DNA of 64,000 nt from Oceanobacter mangrovi. Lineage in GTDB: Bacteria > Pseudomonadota > Gammaproteobacteria > Pseudomonadales > Oceanobacteraceae. Positions 1 to 8,336 of the stretch are shown here, in pieces. The notes under the pieces were generated by a model. That model was not told where the DNA came from and made no database searches. It saw nothing but the letters and a program-made list of their open reading frames with translations. The DNA is taken from NCBI RefSeq assembly GCF_019740315.1, contig NZ_JAHXZR010000001.1, forward strand, positions 124,001 through 188,000. The letters are read 5' to 3'. Positions within the stretch are counted from its first letter, which is position 1; each line of letters starts with the position of its first letter. Made by a program: the position numbers and the translations under genes.

Positions 1-822
1 GACATCAAGGCCAACCTGCCCGGCGTCGGCCAGAACCTGCAGGATCACCTCGATGGTCTGGTCACCGTACGCTCCGGCAACTGCAGCACGCTGGGCTTTT
101 CGCTCGGTTCGCTGCCACAGATACTGGCTTCCCCGTTCCGCTACTTCGCCAGTCGCAAGGGTTGGCTGACCACCAACTATGTTGAAGCCGGTGGCTTCTT
201 CAAAACCCCGCTGGCAGGCAAGGACGATATTCCCGACGTGCAATTCCACTATGTACCGGGTTACCGCAGCCATCGTGGTCGGTTGTTTGAATGGGGCCAC
301 GGCTACGCTATCCACGTTTGTGTATTGCGGCCGAAAAGCATTGGTGAATTACGTCTGGGGCCACAGCGCGAGCTGCAGCTGGACTACAACTTCCTTGCCG
401 ATATGGACGACGCCAAAGTGTTGATGGAAGGCATGCGACTGGCGCGCAAGGTACTGGCCGACCCGGCTTATGACGACAGTCGCGGCCAGGAAATGCTGCC
501 CGGCGCACAGGTGCAGACTGACGAGCAGATGCTGGCCAACATCCGCGACTACGCTGCGACCGTGTTCCACCCGGTCGGCACCTGCAAGATGGGCACGGAC
601 GCCATGGCAGTGGTCAGTCCGCAGCTGAAGGTTCACGGTATTGAGGGGTTGCGGGTCGCCGACGCTTCCATTATGCCGACATTGGTAAGCGGCAATACCA
701 ATGCGCCCTGCATCATGATTGGTGAAAAAGCAGCGGATCTGATTCTGAATGGCAGTCGCTCAACGACGGCGATAGCGGCCGAGATGGCAAACAGCTCAAG
801 CCAAGCCGCAGAGCCAGCCTGA
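1..822 (+). CDS. GMC-family FAD oxidoreductase (choline/alcohol dehydrogenase-like), 5' truncated by window edge
   Basis: Frame 1 is open from the first base to the TGA at 820-822, giving the last 273 residues. The visible N-terminal stretch NLPGVGQNLQDHL is the conserved GMC motif after the FAD-binding domain. The C-terminus carries HPVGTCKMG, holding the catalytic His, and the second conserved segment GLRVADASIMPTLVSGNTNA, whose Asn in NTNAP is the partner residue. GMC enzymes oxidise alcohols such as choline or alkanols to aldehydes using FAD. An aldehyde dehydrogenase at 5260-6744 could take the product, but it is separated by a leftward operon, so that link is inference. The substrate cannot be set from this part of the protein. 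Confidence 0.9.
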   Translation, partial: DIKANLPGVGQNLQDHLDGLVTVRSGNCSTLGFSLGSLPQILASPFRYFASRKGWLTTNYVEAGGFFKTPLAGKDDIPDVQFHYVPGYRSHRGRLFEWGHGYAIHVCVLRPKSIGELRLGPQRELQLDYNFLADMDDAKVLMEGMRLARKVLADPAYDDSRGQEMLPGAQVQTDEQMLANIRDYAATVFHPVGTCKMGTDAMAVVSPQLKVHGIEGLRVADASIMPTLVSGNTNAPCIMIGEKAADLILNGSRSTTAIAAEMANSSSQAAEPA

Positions 823-830
823 GGCCTGAT

Positions 831-1203
831 AAAACCCGCGTCATCCTGAACTTGCTTCAGGATCCATACAGACTTGATTTAATTCACCGCCGTATGGATC
901 CCGAATCTGCTTCGCGTCCGGGATGACGACTTTGGAAAACTATCGTCATCCTGAACTTGCTTCAGGATCCATACAGTCTCGTATTGATTCACCGCCTCAT
1001 GGATCCCGGATCGGCTTCGCCTCCGGGATGACGACTTTGGAAAACCCGTGTCATCCTGAACTTGCTTCAGGATCCATACAGACTCGATTTAATTCGCCGC
1101 CACATGGATCCCGGATCTGCTTCGCGTCCGGGATGACGACTTTGGAAAACCCAAGTCATGCTGAAACTGCTTCAGGATCCATACAGCCTGGTATTGGGAG
1201 CCG
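831..1203. repeat. 105-bp tandem palindromic repeat, three full copies plus a partial fourth
   Basis: The motif TCATCCTGAACTTGCTTCAG starts at 841, 946 and 1051, exactly 105 bp apart; a diverged copy starts at 1156. In each copy this left arm is matched by a right arm ending TCCGGGATGACGAC, so each unit can form one long imperfect hairpin; TTTGGAAAAC joins the units. The block fills the space between the converging GMC gene and argE. It has the look of a REP/MITE-type element amplified in tandem. A short open frame through it (923-1216) only reflects the absence of stops. Confidence 0.9.
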
Positions 1204-1231
1204 GGCGGCTCCCTGACAAGCCGATCAAGCA

Positions 1232-2410
1232 TTAACAGACCTGCGACAAACGCTGGATCAGCCGCTGCAGCATGGCTTCGCAACGCTCCAGCTCGGCCGT
1301 TTCAATATACTCATCCGGCTTGTGGCCCTGATCCATGCTGCCCGGCCCGCACACCACGTTGGGCACTCCCAGCACCTGACTGAACAAGCCGCCTTCGGTG
1401 CCAAAGTTGATGGTGGCGGTGTCCTGTTCGCCCGTCAGTTGCTGCACAAAGGCCACCACGTCTTCGTCTTCAGCGGTCGCCAGACCGGCGTATTCCGAGG
1501 TGATGTCGATAGCGATTGCACAGTCAGCGTGCTGCTGGCGCATTTCTGCTTCCACTTCTGCAGCATAGGCGCGGAAAGCCGCCAGCAGATCCCGTGGTGA
1601 CTCGGCGGCGACATTGCGGAATTCAAACACAAACTCACAGTGGTTCGGCACGATATTGAGCGCCTGACCACCCTTCACCACTCCGGTGTGCACCGTGGTG
1701 TAGGGGATTTCATAGCCTTCTTCAAACGGCCCCGACAAACGCTTCTGGCGTGCCAGCTGTTCCAGCCAGACGATCAGCCGGGCGGCGTAGTTGATGGCGT
1801 TAACGCCCAGCGGCGCCATGCCGGAATGGCATTCCTTGCCGGTGACGGTGACCCTGGCGGCCAACTTGCCCTTGTGGGCCGTCACCACTTTCATTCGGGT
1901 CGGCTCGCCAATAATGCCCATCGCCGGTTTGACCGGCAGGCTTTTGAGGGTGTCGATCAGGCGACGCACACCGATACAGCCGATTTCCTCATCATAGGAA
2001 AACGCCAGGTGAATCGGTGTATGTAATGGCTGCGCCAGCATCTCCGGCACCGCCGCCAGCACCACCGCGATAAACCCCTTCATGTCCGTGGTGCCACGGC
2101 CGTACCAGCGGCTTGAGCCATCCGCCTGAATTTGTTCCGTCAGCTGATGCGGCGGCAGCGTCCAGGCCTGACCGCTAACCGGCACGGTATCGGTATGGCC
2201 CGACAGCATCACGCCGGGTTTGTCCTGTGGCCCGATGGTGGCGTAAAGGTTGGCTTTCTGGCCCTGCTCGTCGTACACCAGCTGGCAGTCGACGCCCTCT
2301 TGCTGCAGCAGCGAACGGATGTAGTCCAGCAGTTGCAGGTTGGAATTCACGCTGGTGGTATCAAAACCAATCAGCTGTTGCAGAATCTCGCGAGTACGTG
2401 GCGATGGCAT
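1232..2410 (-). CDS. argE: Acetylornithine deacetylase (ArgE-type M20 metallopeptidase)
   Basis: 392 residues, normal for the ArgE branch of family M20, which removes the acetyl group from N-acetylornithine with two zinc ions in the cytoplasm. Visible metal-site motifs are SGHTDTVPV (His and catalytic Asp), GRGTTDMKG (bridging Asp), YDEEIGC (catalytic and metal Glu), IGEPT, and a late His in DQGHKPDEY. The dimerisation domain sits between the two halves of the catalytic domain. It is last in a leftward set with the DUF1028, RidA and flavin monooxygenase genes. That company is unusual for an arginine biosynthesis enzyme, so it may act on another N-acyl amino acid; M20 sequence alone does not settle substrate. 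Confidence 0.85.
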   Translation of the reverse strand: MPSPRTREILQQLIGFDTTSVNSNLQLLDYIRSLLQQEGVDCQLVYDEQGQKANLYATIGPQDKPGVMLSGHTDTVPVSGQAWTLPPHQLTEQIQADGSSRWYGRGTTDMKGFIAVVLAAVPEMLAQPLHTPIHLAFSYDEEIGCIGVRRLIDTLKSLPVKPAMGIIGEPTRMKVVTAHKGKLAARVTVTGKECHSGMAPLGVNAINYAARLIVWLEQLARQKRLSGPFEEGYEIPYTTVHTGVVKGGQALNIVPNHCEFVFEFRNVAAESPRDLLAAFRAYAAEVEAEMRQQHADCAIAIDITSEYAGLATAEDEDVVAFVQQLTGEQDTATINFGTEGGLFSQVLGVPNVVCGPGSMDQGHKPDEYIETAELERCEAMLQRLIQRLSQVC

Positions 2411-2552
2411 ATCAACGGTTTCTCTTCAAAAAATCACAGGTAACAATTCAAAGTCCTGTCTGCCGAAAACAACAAAACCGGTCTGGTGTTAACCAGACCG
2501 GCCCCGAATAACAACAATCCACAGCAGACAGGACAGCAGCTGCACAGACGAT

Positions 2553-3224
2553 TTATTCGTCGCCCGGCACCCCGAACGATGCTGCCGCATCCGGCTGCAC
2601 CGCCCGGGTGACGTAGTCATTCAGCTGCGGTTTGTAGGCTTGCCAGATCATCCGTAATTCCGTCAGTGGCGCGATGTGCCAGTCGACCCGCAGATCGACC
2701 ACCGGCCAACCCGACGCCGCACTGACCTTCAAGCCGGCAGAATGCAGCGGACCCATTTCACCACCGGCCGCCAGACCGGCTTCCAGTGCCGTCAGCAGAC
2801 GTTCCGCCAGCGGCCCCTCAGCAGCTTCAAAGGCTGCCACCATGGCTGCCGGAATCGTATCGTTGGCCAGCAGGTTGCCCAGCGCCAGACAGTTCTTGCC
2901 GGTGGCCGTGGCATGGATCCCCAGTGCTTCCGAGCCACTGAAAGTCATGGCTTCGCCATTGGCCGCCAGCAAGCCCAGCTGGCGGTACTGGATATTGGTA
3001 TCGGCATTGCTCAGCAGCGGCAAAATGTTTGCCGGTGTCTGGCCTTGCTCCAGCAGATCCAGCGCCAGCGGCCCCAGCAAGGGGTTGGTCACGTTCTGGG
3101 TCAGTGCCACGCCGACGTCATCGCGGGTGTAGGCACAACGGCTGGCCACACAAATGCTGGATGAGGTAATCACACAGCCGACCATGCCGGTATCCGGGCA
3201 GATGCCTGCCACTGAAAAGGTCAC
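2553..3224 (-). CDS. DUF1028 family protein (predicted Ntn-hydrolase fold)
   Basis: 223 residues starting at the GTG at 3224, giving the family N-terminus MTFSVAG. Supporting this start are the GAGGAGG ribosome site just upstream and the 4-bp GTGA overlap with the RidA stop codon, which points to translational coupling. A longer in-frame start inside ridA gives a Gly/Arg-rich stretch unlike the family and is rejected. The body matches DUF1028 in pattern: early Thr/Ser, TQNVTNPLLGPLALDLL and LALGNLLA. The family is thought to have an N-terminal-nucleophile hydrolase fold, but its reaction is unknown. Pairing with RidA and a deacylase suggests amide or imine chemistry in a catabolic route; this is inference. 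Confidence 0.85.
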   Translation of the reverse strand: MTFSVAGICPDTGMVGCVITSSSICVASRCAYTRDDVGVALTQNVTNPLLGPLALDLLEQGQTPANILPLLSNADTNIQYRQLGLLAANGEAMTFSGSEALGIHATATGKNCLALGNLLANDTIPAAMVAAFEAAEGPLAERLLTALEAGLAAGGEMGPLHSAGLKVSAASGWPVVDLRVDWHIAPLTELRMIWQAYKPQLNDYVTRAVQPDAAASFGVPGDE

Positions 3225-3646
3225 TGGCCTGCCTCCTCGTCCGGGATCACCGCAATCACGTCGATTTCCATCAGCCATTCCGGCTGCGCCAGACCAGCAA
3301 CCACCAGCCCGGTGGAGATCGGGAATACCCCTTTCAGCCACTTGCCGACTTCCCGGTAAACCGGCTCGCGGAAACGCGGATCCGTAATGTAGGTGGTGGT
3401 TTTGACAATGTGGGACATGTCAGAACCGGCTTCTTGCAGCAGTTGGCTGACGTTTTTCATCGCCTGCTCTGCCTGCGCGGCCGGATCGCCCAGCCCCACC
3501 AGATTGCCGTCGAAATCTGTGCCGACCTGGCCGCGCACATAAACCGTGTTACCGGCCCGCACCGCCTGACACAGATCGTTGTCCAGCGTCTGGTTCGGGT
3601 AGGTGTCGCGGGTGTTAAACATACGAATACGAGTGTGTGTTGGCAC
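3221..3646 (-). CDS. RidA/YjgF/UK114 family protein
   Basis: 141 residues. RidA proteins hydrolyse reactive enamine/imine intermediates released by PLP or flavin enzymes to ketones plus ammonia. Family features seen are GNTVYVRGQVG near residue 35, QAMKNVSQLLQEAGSDMSHI, and the C-terminal PEWLMEIDVIAV stretch. The GTG at 3646 is taken as start because AAGGAG lies 7 bases upstream; an internal ATG eight codons later has no such site. The length is slightly above that of housekeeping RidA, and several conserved positions differ, so it is probably one of the Rid subgroups tied to a catabolic operon. It is directly upstream of, and overlaps, the DUF1028 gene. Confidence 0.85.
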   Translation of the reverse strand: MPTHTRIRMFNTRDTYPNQTLDNDLCQAVRAGNTVYVRGQVGTDFDGNLVGLGDPAAQAEQAMKNVSQLLQEAGSDMSHIVKTTTYITDPRFREPVYREVGKWLKGVFPISTGLVVAGLAQPEWLMEIDVIAVIPDEEAGQ

Positions 3647-3694
3647 CGAAATGCTCCTTCGATCGTTTATTCAGTCGTTGCGATCAGCGTTCAA

Positions 3695-4960
3695 TCAGGC
3701 CTCAGAGCCGGAACGGTAATCGCTGTATTTGCGTTGGGTAACAATGTGATCGGCGACGTGCTTGGCATCGTGCCAGGCGCCCCAGATAAAGCTGGAACCA
3801 CGGCGGGACAACCACGGCAGGCCAACAAAATACACACCCGGCTCGGACGACACGCCACGGGCATGTTTGGGTTTGCCCTGCTCGTCAAACGCATCAACCT
3901 GCAGCCAGCTGAAATCCTGACGGAAACCGGTAGCCCAGATGATGGTGCTGATGCCAGCCGCCGCCAGATCCAGCTCGCGTAATGGTTGCTGCATGCACTC
4001 AGGGTCGGCCAGCTGTTCACGCGCCTGCGGCTCTTCTGGCAGCTCCAGACCATTACGTTCGATGTAACGATCAGCAGCATCCAGTACCGACAGGTAGTTG
4101 GCATCGCCTTCGGCAATGTTGCGCACCAGATCGTCGTTAAAGGTCACCTTGCCGTCGGCGAAACCGGCGGTGACACCCACCAGCTGGATGCCTTCATTGG
4201 CGAGACGACGGAAATCAATGGTTTCACCGCCACGGGCACCACTGACGGCGATGGTGACGTGCTCACGGCCCGGGGTCACTTCTTCCTTGTCCCACAAACC
4301 CAGCACTCCCAGCCACCAGACGAAGTCACGATCACGGTAACGACGCGGTGGACGATCGTGCGGGCCAACCGACAGGTAAACCTGCTTGCCTGCGCGGTTC
4401 AGCTCATCGGCAATCTGCACCCCGGAAGAACCGGCACCGACCACCAGCACAGCTCCGTCTGGCAGTTGTTGCGGATTCTTGTATTCCGCTGAATGCATCT
4501 GGGTCAGGTCACTGTCGGTTGGCGCGATAGGCGGAATGGCCGGAATCTGGAACGGCCCGGTCGCGACCACCACACGTTTGACGTCATAAGTGCCATCGCT
4601 GGTGGTGACGGTAAAACCGGCCTTGCCCTGGTTACGCACCACCTGCTGCACTTCAACACCGGTTTTGTAGGGGCTGTTGTAGAGGTCGGCGTATTCGGCC
4701 AGGTAATCGGCAACACGATCCTTGGCGGCAAATTCATCACCCTTCAGACCTTCAAACAGCAAGCCGGGAAAACGGTCATGCCAGACCGGACCATTGGTAA
4801 CCAGGGAATCCCAGCGCTGGGTGCGCCAGCGTTCGGCCAGACGATCACGTTCCAGCAGCACGTGCGGCACTTTCAATTTGCCCAGATGTTCGCTGACAGC
4901 AATACCGGCCTGTCCGCCACCCACAATCAGGGTATCGATTTCCGTGTTATTCATGGTCAT
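3695..4960 (-). CDS. Flavin-containing monooxygenase-like FAD/NAD(P)H oxidoreductase
   Basis: 421 residues. An N-terminal FAD-binding Rossmann motif is seen at LIVGGGQAGIAVSEHLG, a second nucleotide-binding motif for NAD(P)H at LVVGAGSSGVQIA, and the conserved late ATGFRQDFSWL. These place it in the FMO/Trk-like group of single-component flavin monooxygenases that N- or C-oxygenate small amines and ketones. It is the first gene of the leftward set FMO-RidA-DUF1028-ArgE, 48 bp ahead of ridA. A nitrogen-containing substrate would fit an imine-handling RidA next door. ATGs at 4960 and 4954 are both possible starts. Confidence 0.85.
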   Translation of the reverse strand: MTMNNTEIDTLIVGGGQAGIAVSEHLGKLKVPHVLLERDRLAERWRTQRWDSLVTNGPVWHDRFPGLLFEGLKGDEFAAKDRVADYLAEYADLYNSPYKTGVEVQQVVRNQGKAGFTVTTSDGTYDVKRVVVATGPFQIPAIPPIAPTDSDLTQMHSAEYKNPQQLPDGAVLVVGAGSSGVQIADELNRAGKQVYLSVGPHDRPPRRYRDRDFVWWLGVLGLWDKEEVTPGREHVTIAVSGARGGETIDFRRLANEGIQLVGVTAGFADGKVTFNDDLVRNIAEGDANYLSVLDAADRYIERNGLELPEEPQAREQLADPECMQQPLRELDLAAAGISTIIWATGFRQDFSWLQVDAFDEQGKPKHARGVSSEPGVYFVGLPWLSRRGSSFIWGAWHDAKHVADHIVTQRKYSDYRSGSEA

Positions 4961-5259
4961 TTCATCGCCTGTTATCTATTTCGCAATACCAATAAATGCG
5001 CCAGTAACGACCGGTGGATATATATCCTCAGTGGTCACTGCCAATGAAATTCAGGCTAGAAAGATTTTCACATCGCTTAAAATATTTTTATTTGCTGGGC
5101 TGCATTGGGAAACCTTATACAGCCATTAAAGGGCCGATATAACGGCCACTGCCATGGCTATATTAAAAAAAACAATACATTGCCAATCAAAAACATATTT
5201 AAGACAGCAGGCCGCTGAATTAGCCTGTTTTTAATCTGTTTTACTTCCCGGATAACATC
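4961..5259. promoter_or_regulatory. AT-rich divergent control region between FMO operon and aldehyde dehydrogenase
   Basis: This 299-bp gap separates two divergently read units and is much richer in A/T than its flanks. It contains the perfect 12-bp palindrome GGATATATATCC at 5016-5027, itself between GACC and GGTC half-sites, and GGCC-N8-GGCC near 5135-5150. These are candidate operators for a regulator not encoded in the window. No confident sigma-70 -35/-10 pair was chosen. No gene is seen. Confidence 0.4.
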
Positions 5260-6744
5260 ATGACCTCATTCAGCAAAGACCACTGGCTCACGCTCAAGGC
5301 GACCACCCGGCTGCCCAACCAGGCCTGGATCAACGGCCAGTATCTGGATGCCAGTGACGCTGCTTGCTACGACACCATCAACCCGGCCACCGGCGAATTG
5401 CTGGTAGCGACTGCCGCCTGTACCACGGCAGATGTCGATCTTGCCGTTGCGGCTGCCCGCCAGACTTTTGAAGCCGGCGTCTGGGCTGATCAGGCACCAG
5501 CCCAACGCAAGGCGGTAATCCGCAAGCTGGCGGCGCTGATGATGGAACATCGTGAAGAACTGGCGTTGCTGGAATCGCTCAACGTCGGCAAGCCGGTGAT
5601 GGACTGCTACAACCTCGACATTCCCGGTGCTGCGGGCTGCTTCGAGTGGTATGCCGAATCAATCGACAAGCTCTACGGCGAAGTCGCTCCTACCGACCGT
5701 AACAGCGTCGCCACCATCACTCGCGAACCGGTCGGCGTTGTGGCCGCGGTCATTCCATGGAACTTCCCGCTTGATATCGCCGCCTGGAAACTGGCTCCGG
5801 CTTTGATGGCCGGTAACTCGGTGGTACTGAAACCGGCTGAACAGTCGCCACTGACCGCCTTGCGACTGGCCGGACTGGCCAAACAGGCGGGCTTGCCAGA
5901 CGGCGTATTCAACGTGGTCACTGGCTACGGCGAAGTGGTTGGTCAGGCGCTGGGCCTGCATATGGACGTGGATTGCCTGACCTTCACCGGCTCAACCGCC
6001 GTCGGCAAACTCTTTATGCGTTACAGCGCCGACTCCAACATGAAGCAGGTTTGGCCGGAAACTGGCGGCAAAAGCCCTAACCTGATCTTTGCTGACTGCG
6101 ACCTCGACGCAGCGGTCGAACACGCGGCACTGGGGATTTTCTTTAACCAAGGCGAAGTCTGCTCCGCCAACTCCCGCATTCTGGTTGCAAGCAGCATTTA
6201 TGATGCCTTTGTGGAAAAGTTTGTCGCCAAAGCCAACGCCATGGTGGTCGGAGATCCACTTGAAGCGGCGACCGAGGTCGGTATGTTGATCGACAGCCAG
6301 CACGCTGGCCGGGTACGTGGCTTTATTCAGCAAGCCATCGACGAAGGTGCCGTGGTTGCCTGTGGCGGCCTCGGTGAAACGGACGGCTGTCAGGTGCCAC
6401 CAACGATTCTGACCGGCGTGAATCCGGCCATGACCATTGCCCGCGAAGAAGTGTTTGGGCCGGTAGCGGCGATTCTGCGTTTCGACAGCGAAGCGGAAGC
6501 TGTGGCACTGGCCAACGATTCCGTTTATGGCCTCGCGGCTTCGGTCTGGACCAGCAATATCAACTGCGCCTATCGGGTGTCCAGAAAACTGCGTGCCGGT
6601 ACTGTATCAATCAACACCATGGACGCCATCGACTACAGTGTGCCGTTTGGTGGCTACAAGCAGTCCGGTTTTGGCCGCGATCTGTCATTGCATGCCTATG
6701 ACAAGTTTACCCAGCTGAAGACCACCTGGTTGAAGTTGGGGTAA
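5260..6744 (+). CDS. NAD(P)-dependent aldehyde dehydrogenase, PuuC/KauB-like
   Basis: 494 residues, the usual length of the ALDH superfamily, which oxidises aldehydes to acids in the cytoplasm. Visible hallmarks are the cofactor and catalytic Asn segment VIPWNFPLD, the Rossmann loop FTGSTAVGK, the general-base Glu in PETGGKSPN, and the nucleophile Cys in NQGEVCSANSR. The C-terminal PFGGYKQSGFGRD is also typical. The fit is best to gamma-glutamyl-gamma-aminobutyraldehyde and guanidinobutyraldehyde dehydrogenases (PuuC, KauB), which act in polyamine or arginine breakdown. That assignment rests on overall resemblance, so the symbol is left blank. It is transcribed away from the FMO-RidA-DUF1028-ArgE set. 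Confidence 0.88.
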   Translation: MTSFSKDHWLTLKATTRLPNQAWINGQYLDASDAACYDTINPATGELLVATAACTTADVDLAVAAARQTFEAGVWADQAPAQRKAVIRKLAALMMEHREELALLESLNVGKPVMDCYNLDIPGAAGCFEWYAESIDKLYGEVAPTDRNSVATITREPVGVVAAVIPWNFPLDIAAWKLAPALMAGNSVVLKPAEQSPLTALRLAGLAKQAGLPDGVFNVVTGYGEVVGQALGLHMDVDCLTFTGSTAVGKLFMRYSADSNMKQVWPETGGKSPNLIFADCDLDAAVEHAALGIFFNQGEVCSANSRILVASSIYDAFVEKFVAKANAMVVGDPLEAATEVGMLIDSQHAGRVRGFIQQAIDEGAVVACGGLGETDGCQVPPTILTGVNPAMTIAREEVFGPVAAILRFDSEAEAVALANDSVYGLAASVWTSNINCAYRVSRKLRAGTVSINTMDAIDYSVPFGGYKQSGFGRDLSLHAYDKFTQLKTTWLKLG

Positions 6745-6752
6745 GCAGGGAG

Positions 6753-6774
6753 AAAGCGCTCTAACGAGCGCTTT
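6753..6774 (+). terminator. Stem-loop after the aldehyde dehydrogenase gene
   Basis: AAAGCGCTC and GAGCGCTTT form a perfect 9-bp stem with a TAAC loop, 8 bases past the stop codon. Only three T residues end the stem, so it is a weak intrinsic terminator or 3'-end stabiliser. It directly adjoins the repeat cluster that follows. Confidence 0.6.
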
Positions 6775-6871
6775 GGCAAGGCATGCCTTGCCCCTACGGG
6801 AGTGCAGGCGTCTCGCCTGCATCCTGCCCTGCGGACGAGCCGTCCGCGCCCCCGGACTGCTCCGCCAGTCC
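6775..6871. repeat. Cluster of short palindromes, including GGCAAGGCATGCCTTGCC
   Basis: Four consecutive inverted repeats are present: GGCAAGGCATGCCTTGCC at 6775-6792 (also found at 43221 and 61002); GCAGGCG-TCT-CGCCTGC at 6804-6820; GCGGACG-AGC-CGTCCGC at 6831-6847; and GGACTG-N6-CAGTCC at 6854-6871. The last three, plus the end of the first, lie within the 3' end of the efflux outer-membrane gene and encode its final residues. Confidence 0.8.
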
Positions 6872-8335
6872 GCCACCCAACACCCGATAGAGGGTAATCC
6901 GGTTGCTGAGTTCTTCCAGCTGTGAGCTGATCAATCCCTGACGGGCGGAGTACAGCGTGCGTTGGCTGGTGAGGGCGTCCTGGAAGCTGTCGACGCCCGC
7001 CTTGTAACGCTTGAAGGTCAGCTCGTAGCTGCGAGCAGCGGCGTCGACATAGTCATTTTCAGCGGCCAGCTGCTGCTGGATGGTGCCGCGCCGCGCCAGC
7101 GCATCGGCAACTTCCTGAAATGCCGTTTGAATGGTGTATTCGTAGGTCGCCAGCATTTTTTGCTGGCTGGCTTTGGCGTAGTCGAGCTGGGCGTTGTTGC
7201 TGCCCCAGTCAAAGATATCCACCGTCAGGCTGGGTGCCAACGTCCAGATGGTGGAAGCACCACCGGTAAACAGGTTCGACAGCGCGGTGCTGGCCAGTCC
7301 TCCGGTCGCTGTCAGCGTCAGTGACGGGAAGTAGGCGCTGCGCGCCACACCGATATTGGCGTTGGCCGATTTCAGATCATGCTCGGCAGCCAGGACGTCC
7401 GGCCGTTGCAGTAACACATCAGAAGACAATCCCACCGGAATATCCGCTACCAGCTGTGCGGTGGTTGGCAGTTCATTCGGCAACAGGCTGTCGTCGAGGC
7501 TATGGCCAGCCAGTAACCAGAGGGCATTTTTATCCTGCGCAACCTGATTCTGGTAACTGGCGATATCCGCCCGCGCCTGATGGTAGGTGGTCTGGGCTGA
7601 AACCAGATCCACTGCAGAATCCACCCCCAACTGCTTACGCTTGCTGGTGATTTCCATCGCCTTTTCAGCATTGGCGGCTGTTTCCTGCGCCAAGACCAGC
7701 AGGTTCTGATCCGACGCCAGCGTCAGCCAGGCGTTGGCAGTTTCAGCAATCAGGCTGATCTGTGCTGCCCGGGCAGTTTCAGCCGTCGACAGGAAGCTTT
7801 CCAGCTCAACGCTGGTGGCGTCACGGTTCTTGCCAAACAGGTCGATTTCATAGGAACTCAGGCCACCGGTAGCCTGCCAGCTACTGCTGACACTGCCATC
7901 CGTGCTGCTGCGGCTGCCACTGATACCGGCACTGACGGTCGGATACTGGCTCGCCGACTGCACCCGATAGGTCGCCCGCGCCGCTTCCACATCGGCCAGG
8001 GTTGAACGCAGGTCGCGGTTGTTGGCTAACGCCAGTTCGATCACCTGCTGCAGCCGGGCGTCCTTGATAAATTGTTGCCATGGCAGCTCACTGGCGGCCA
8101 GCGCATTGGCACTATCGTTTAATGCATAAACCGGGTCAGTCGCCAGCTTGTCAGGCACCGGTGCATCCGGCCGACGGTAGTCCGGGGCCATACTGGCACA
8201 ACCGGCCATCAGCAGGCTGCCAAGCAGCACACTAATAAAGGGCAGCGAGCGGGCAGGCTGACGGCCGGCAGAGTTATCCACAGCCCCCGACCTGGAATAA
8301 GCCGCAGAGGAAGAAGCGGAACAAAACAGGCTCAT
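6794..8335 (-). CDS. RND efflux outer-membrane lipoprotein (NodT/OprM family)
   Basis: 513 residues from the ATG at 8335, which has GAGGAG upstream and begins one base after the RND pump stop codon; the longer reading to 8392 would overlap the pump gene. The lipobox LLMAGC near residue 47 predicts a lipidated TolC-type channel, preceded by an unusually long positive N-region. Two OEP repeats follow, for example ASELPWQQFIKDARLQQVIE and VPVGLSSDVLLQRPDVLAAE-type segments. As the third gene of the MFP-RND-OMF operon it should complete a tripartite pump. The last about 25 residues, ending GQDAGETPALP, come from the palindromic repeat cluster and go beyond the usual family end near YRVLGGG. Confidence 0.92.
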   Translation of the reverse strand: MSLFCSASSSAAYSRSGAVDNSAGRQPARSLPFISVLLGSLLMAGCASMAPDYRRPDAPVPDKLATDPVYALNDSANALAASELPWQQFIKDARLQQVIELALANNRDLRSTLADVEAARATYRVQSASQYPTVSAGISGSRSSTDGSVSSSWQATGGLSSYEIDLFGKNRDATSVELESFLSTAETARAAQISLIAETANAWLTLASDQNLLVLAQETAANAEKAMEITSKRKQLGVDSAVDLVSAQTTYHQARADIASYQNQVAQDKNALWLLAGHSLDDSLLPNELPTTAQLVADIPVGLSSDVLLQRPDVLAAEHDLKSANANIGVARSAYFPSLTLTATGGLASTALSNLFTGGASTIWTLAPSLTVDIFDWGSNNAQLDYAKASQQKMLATYEYTIQTAFQEVADALARRGTIQQQLAAENDYVDAAARSYELTFKRYKAGVDSFQDALTSQRTLYSARQGLISSQLEELSNRITLYRVLGGGLAEQSGGADGSSAGQDAGETPALP

Positions 8336-8336
8336 A

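Noticed and set aside
831-1203. CRISPR-like array
   Set aside because: Units are 105 bp, self-complementary and contiguous, with no unique spacers and no cas genes nearby.
923-1216. 97-codon open frame through the tandem repeat
   Set aside because: It is the repeat read in one frame; its own period explains the product.
2675-3164. Rightward frames opposite the DUF1028 gene
   Set aside because: Shadows of a gene whose start, overlap and family pattern are clear.
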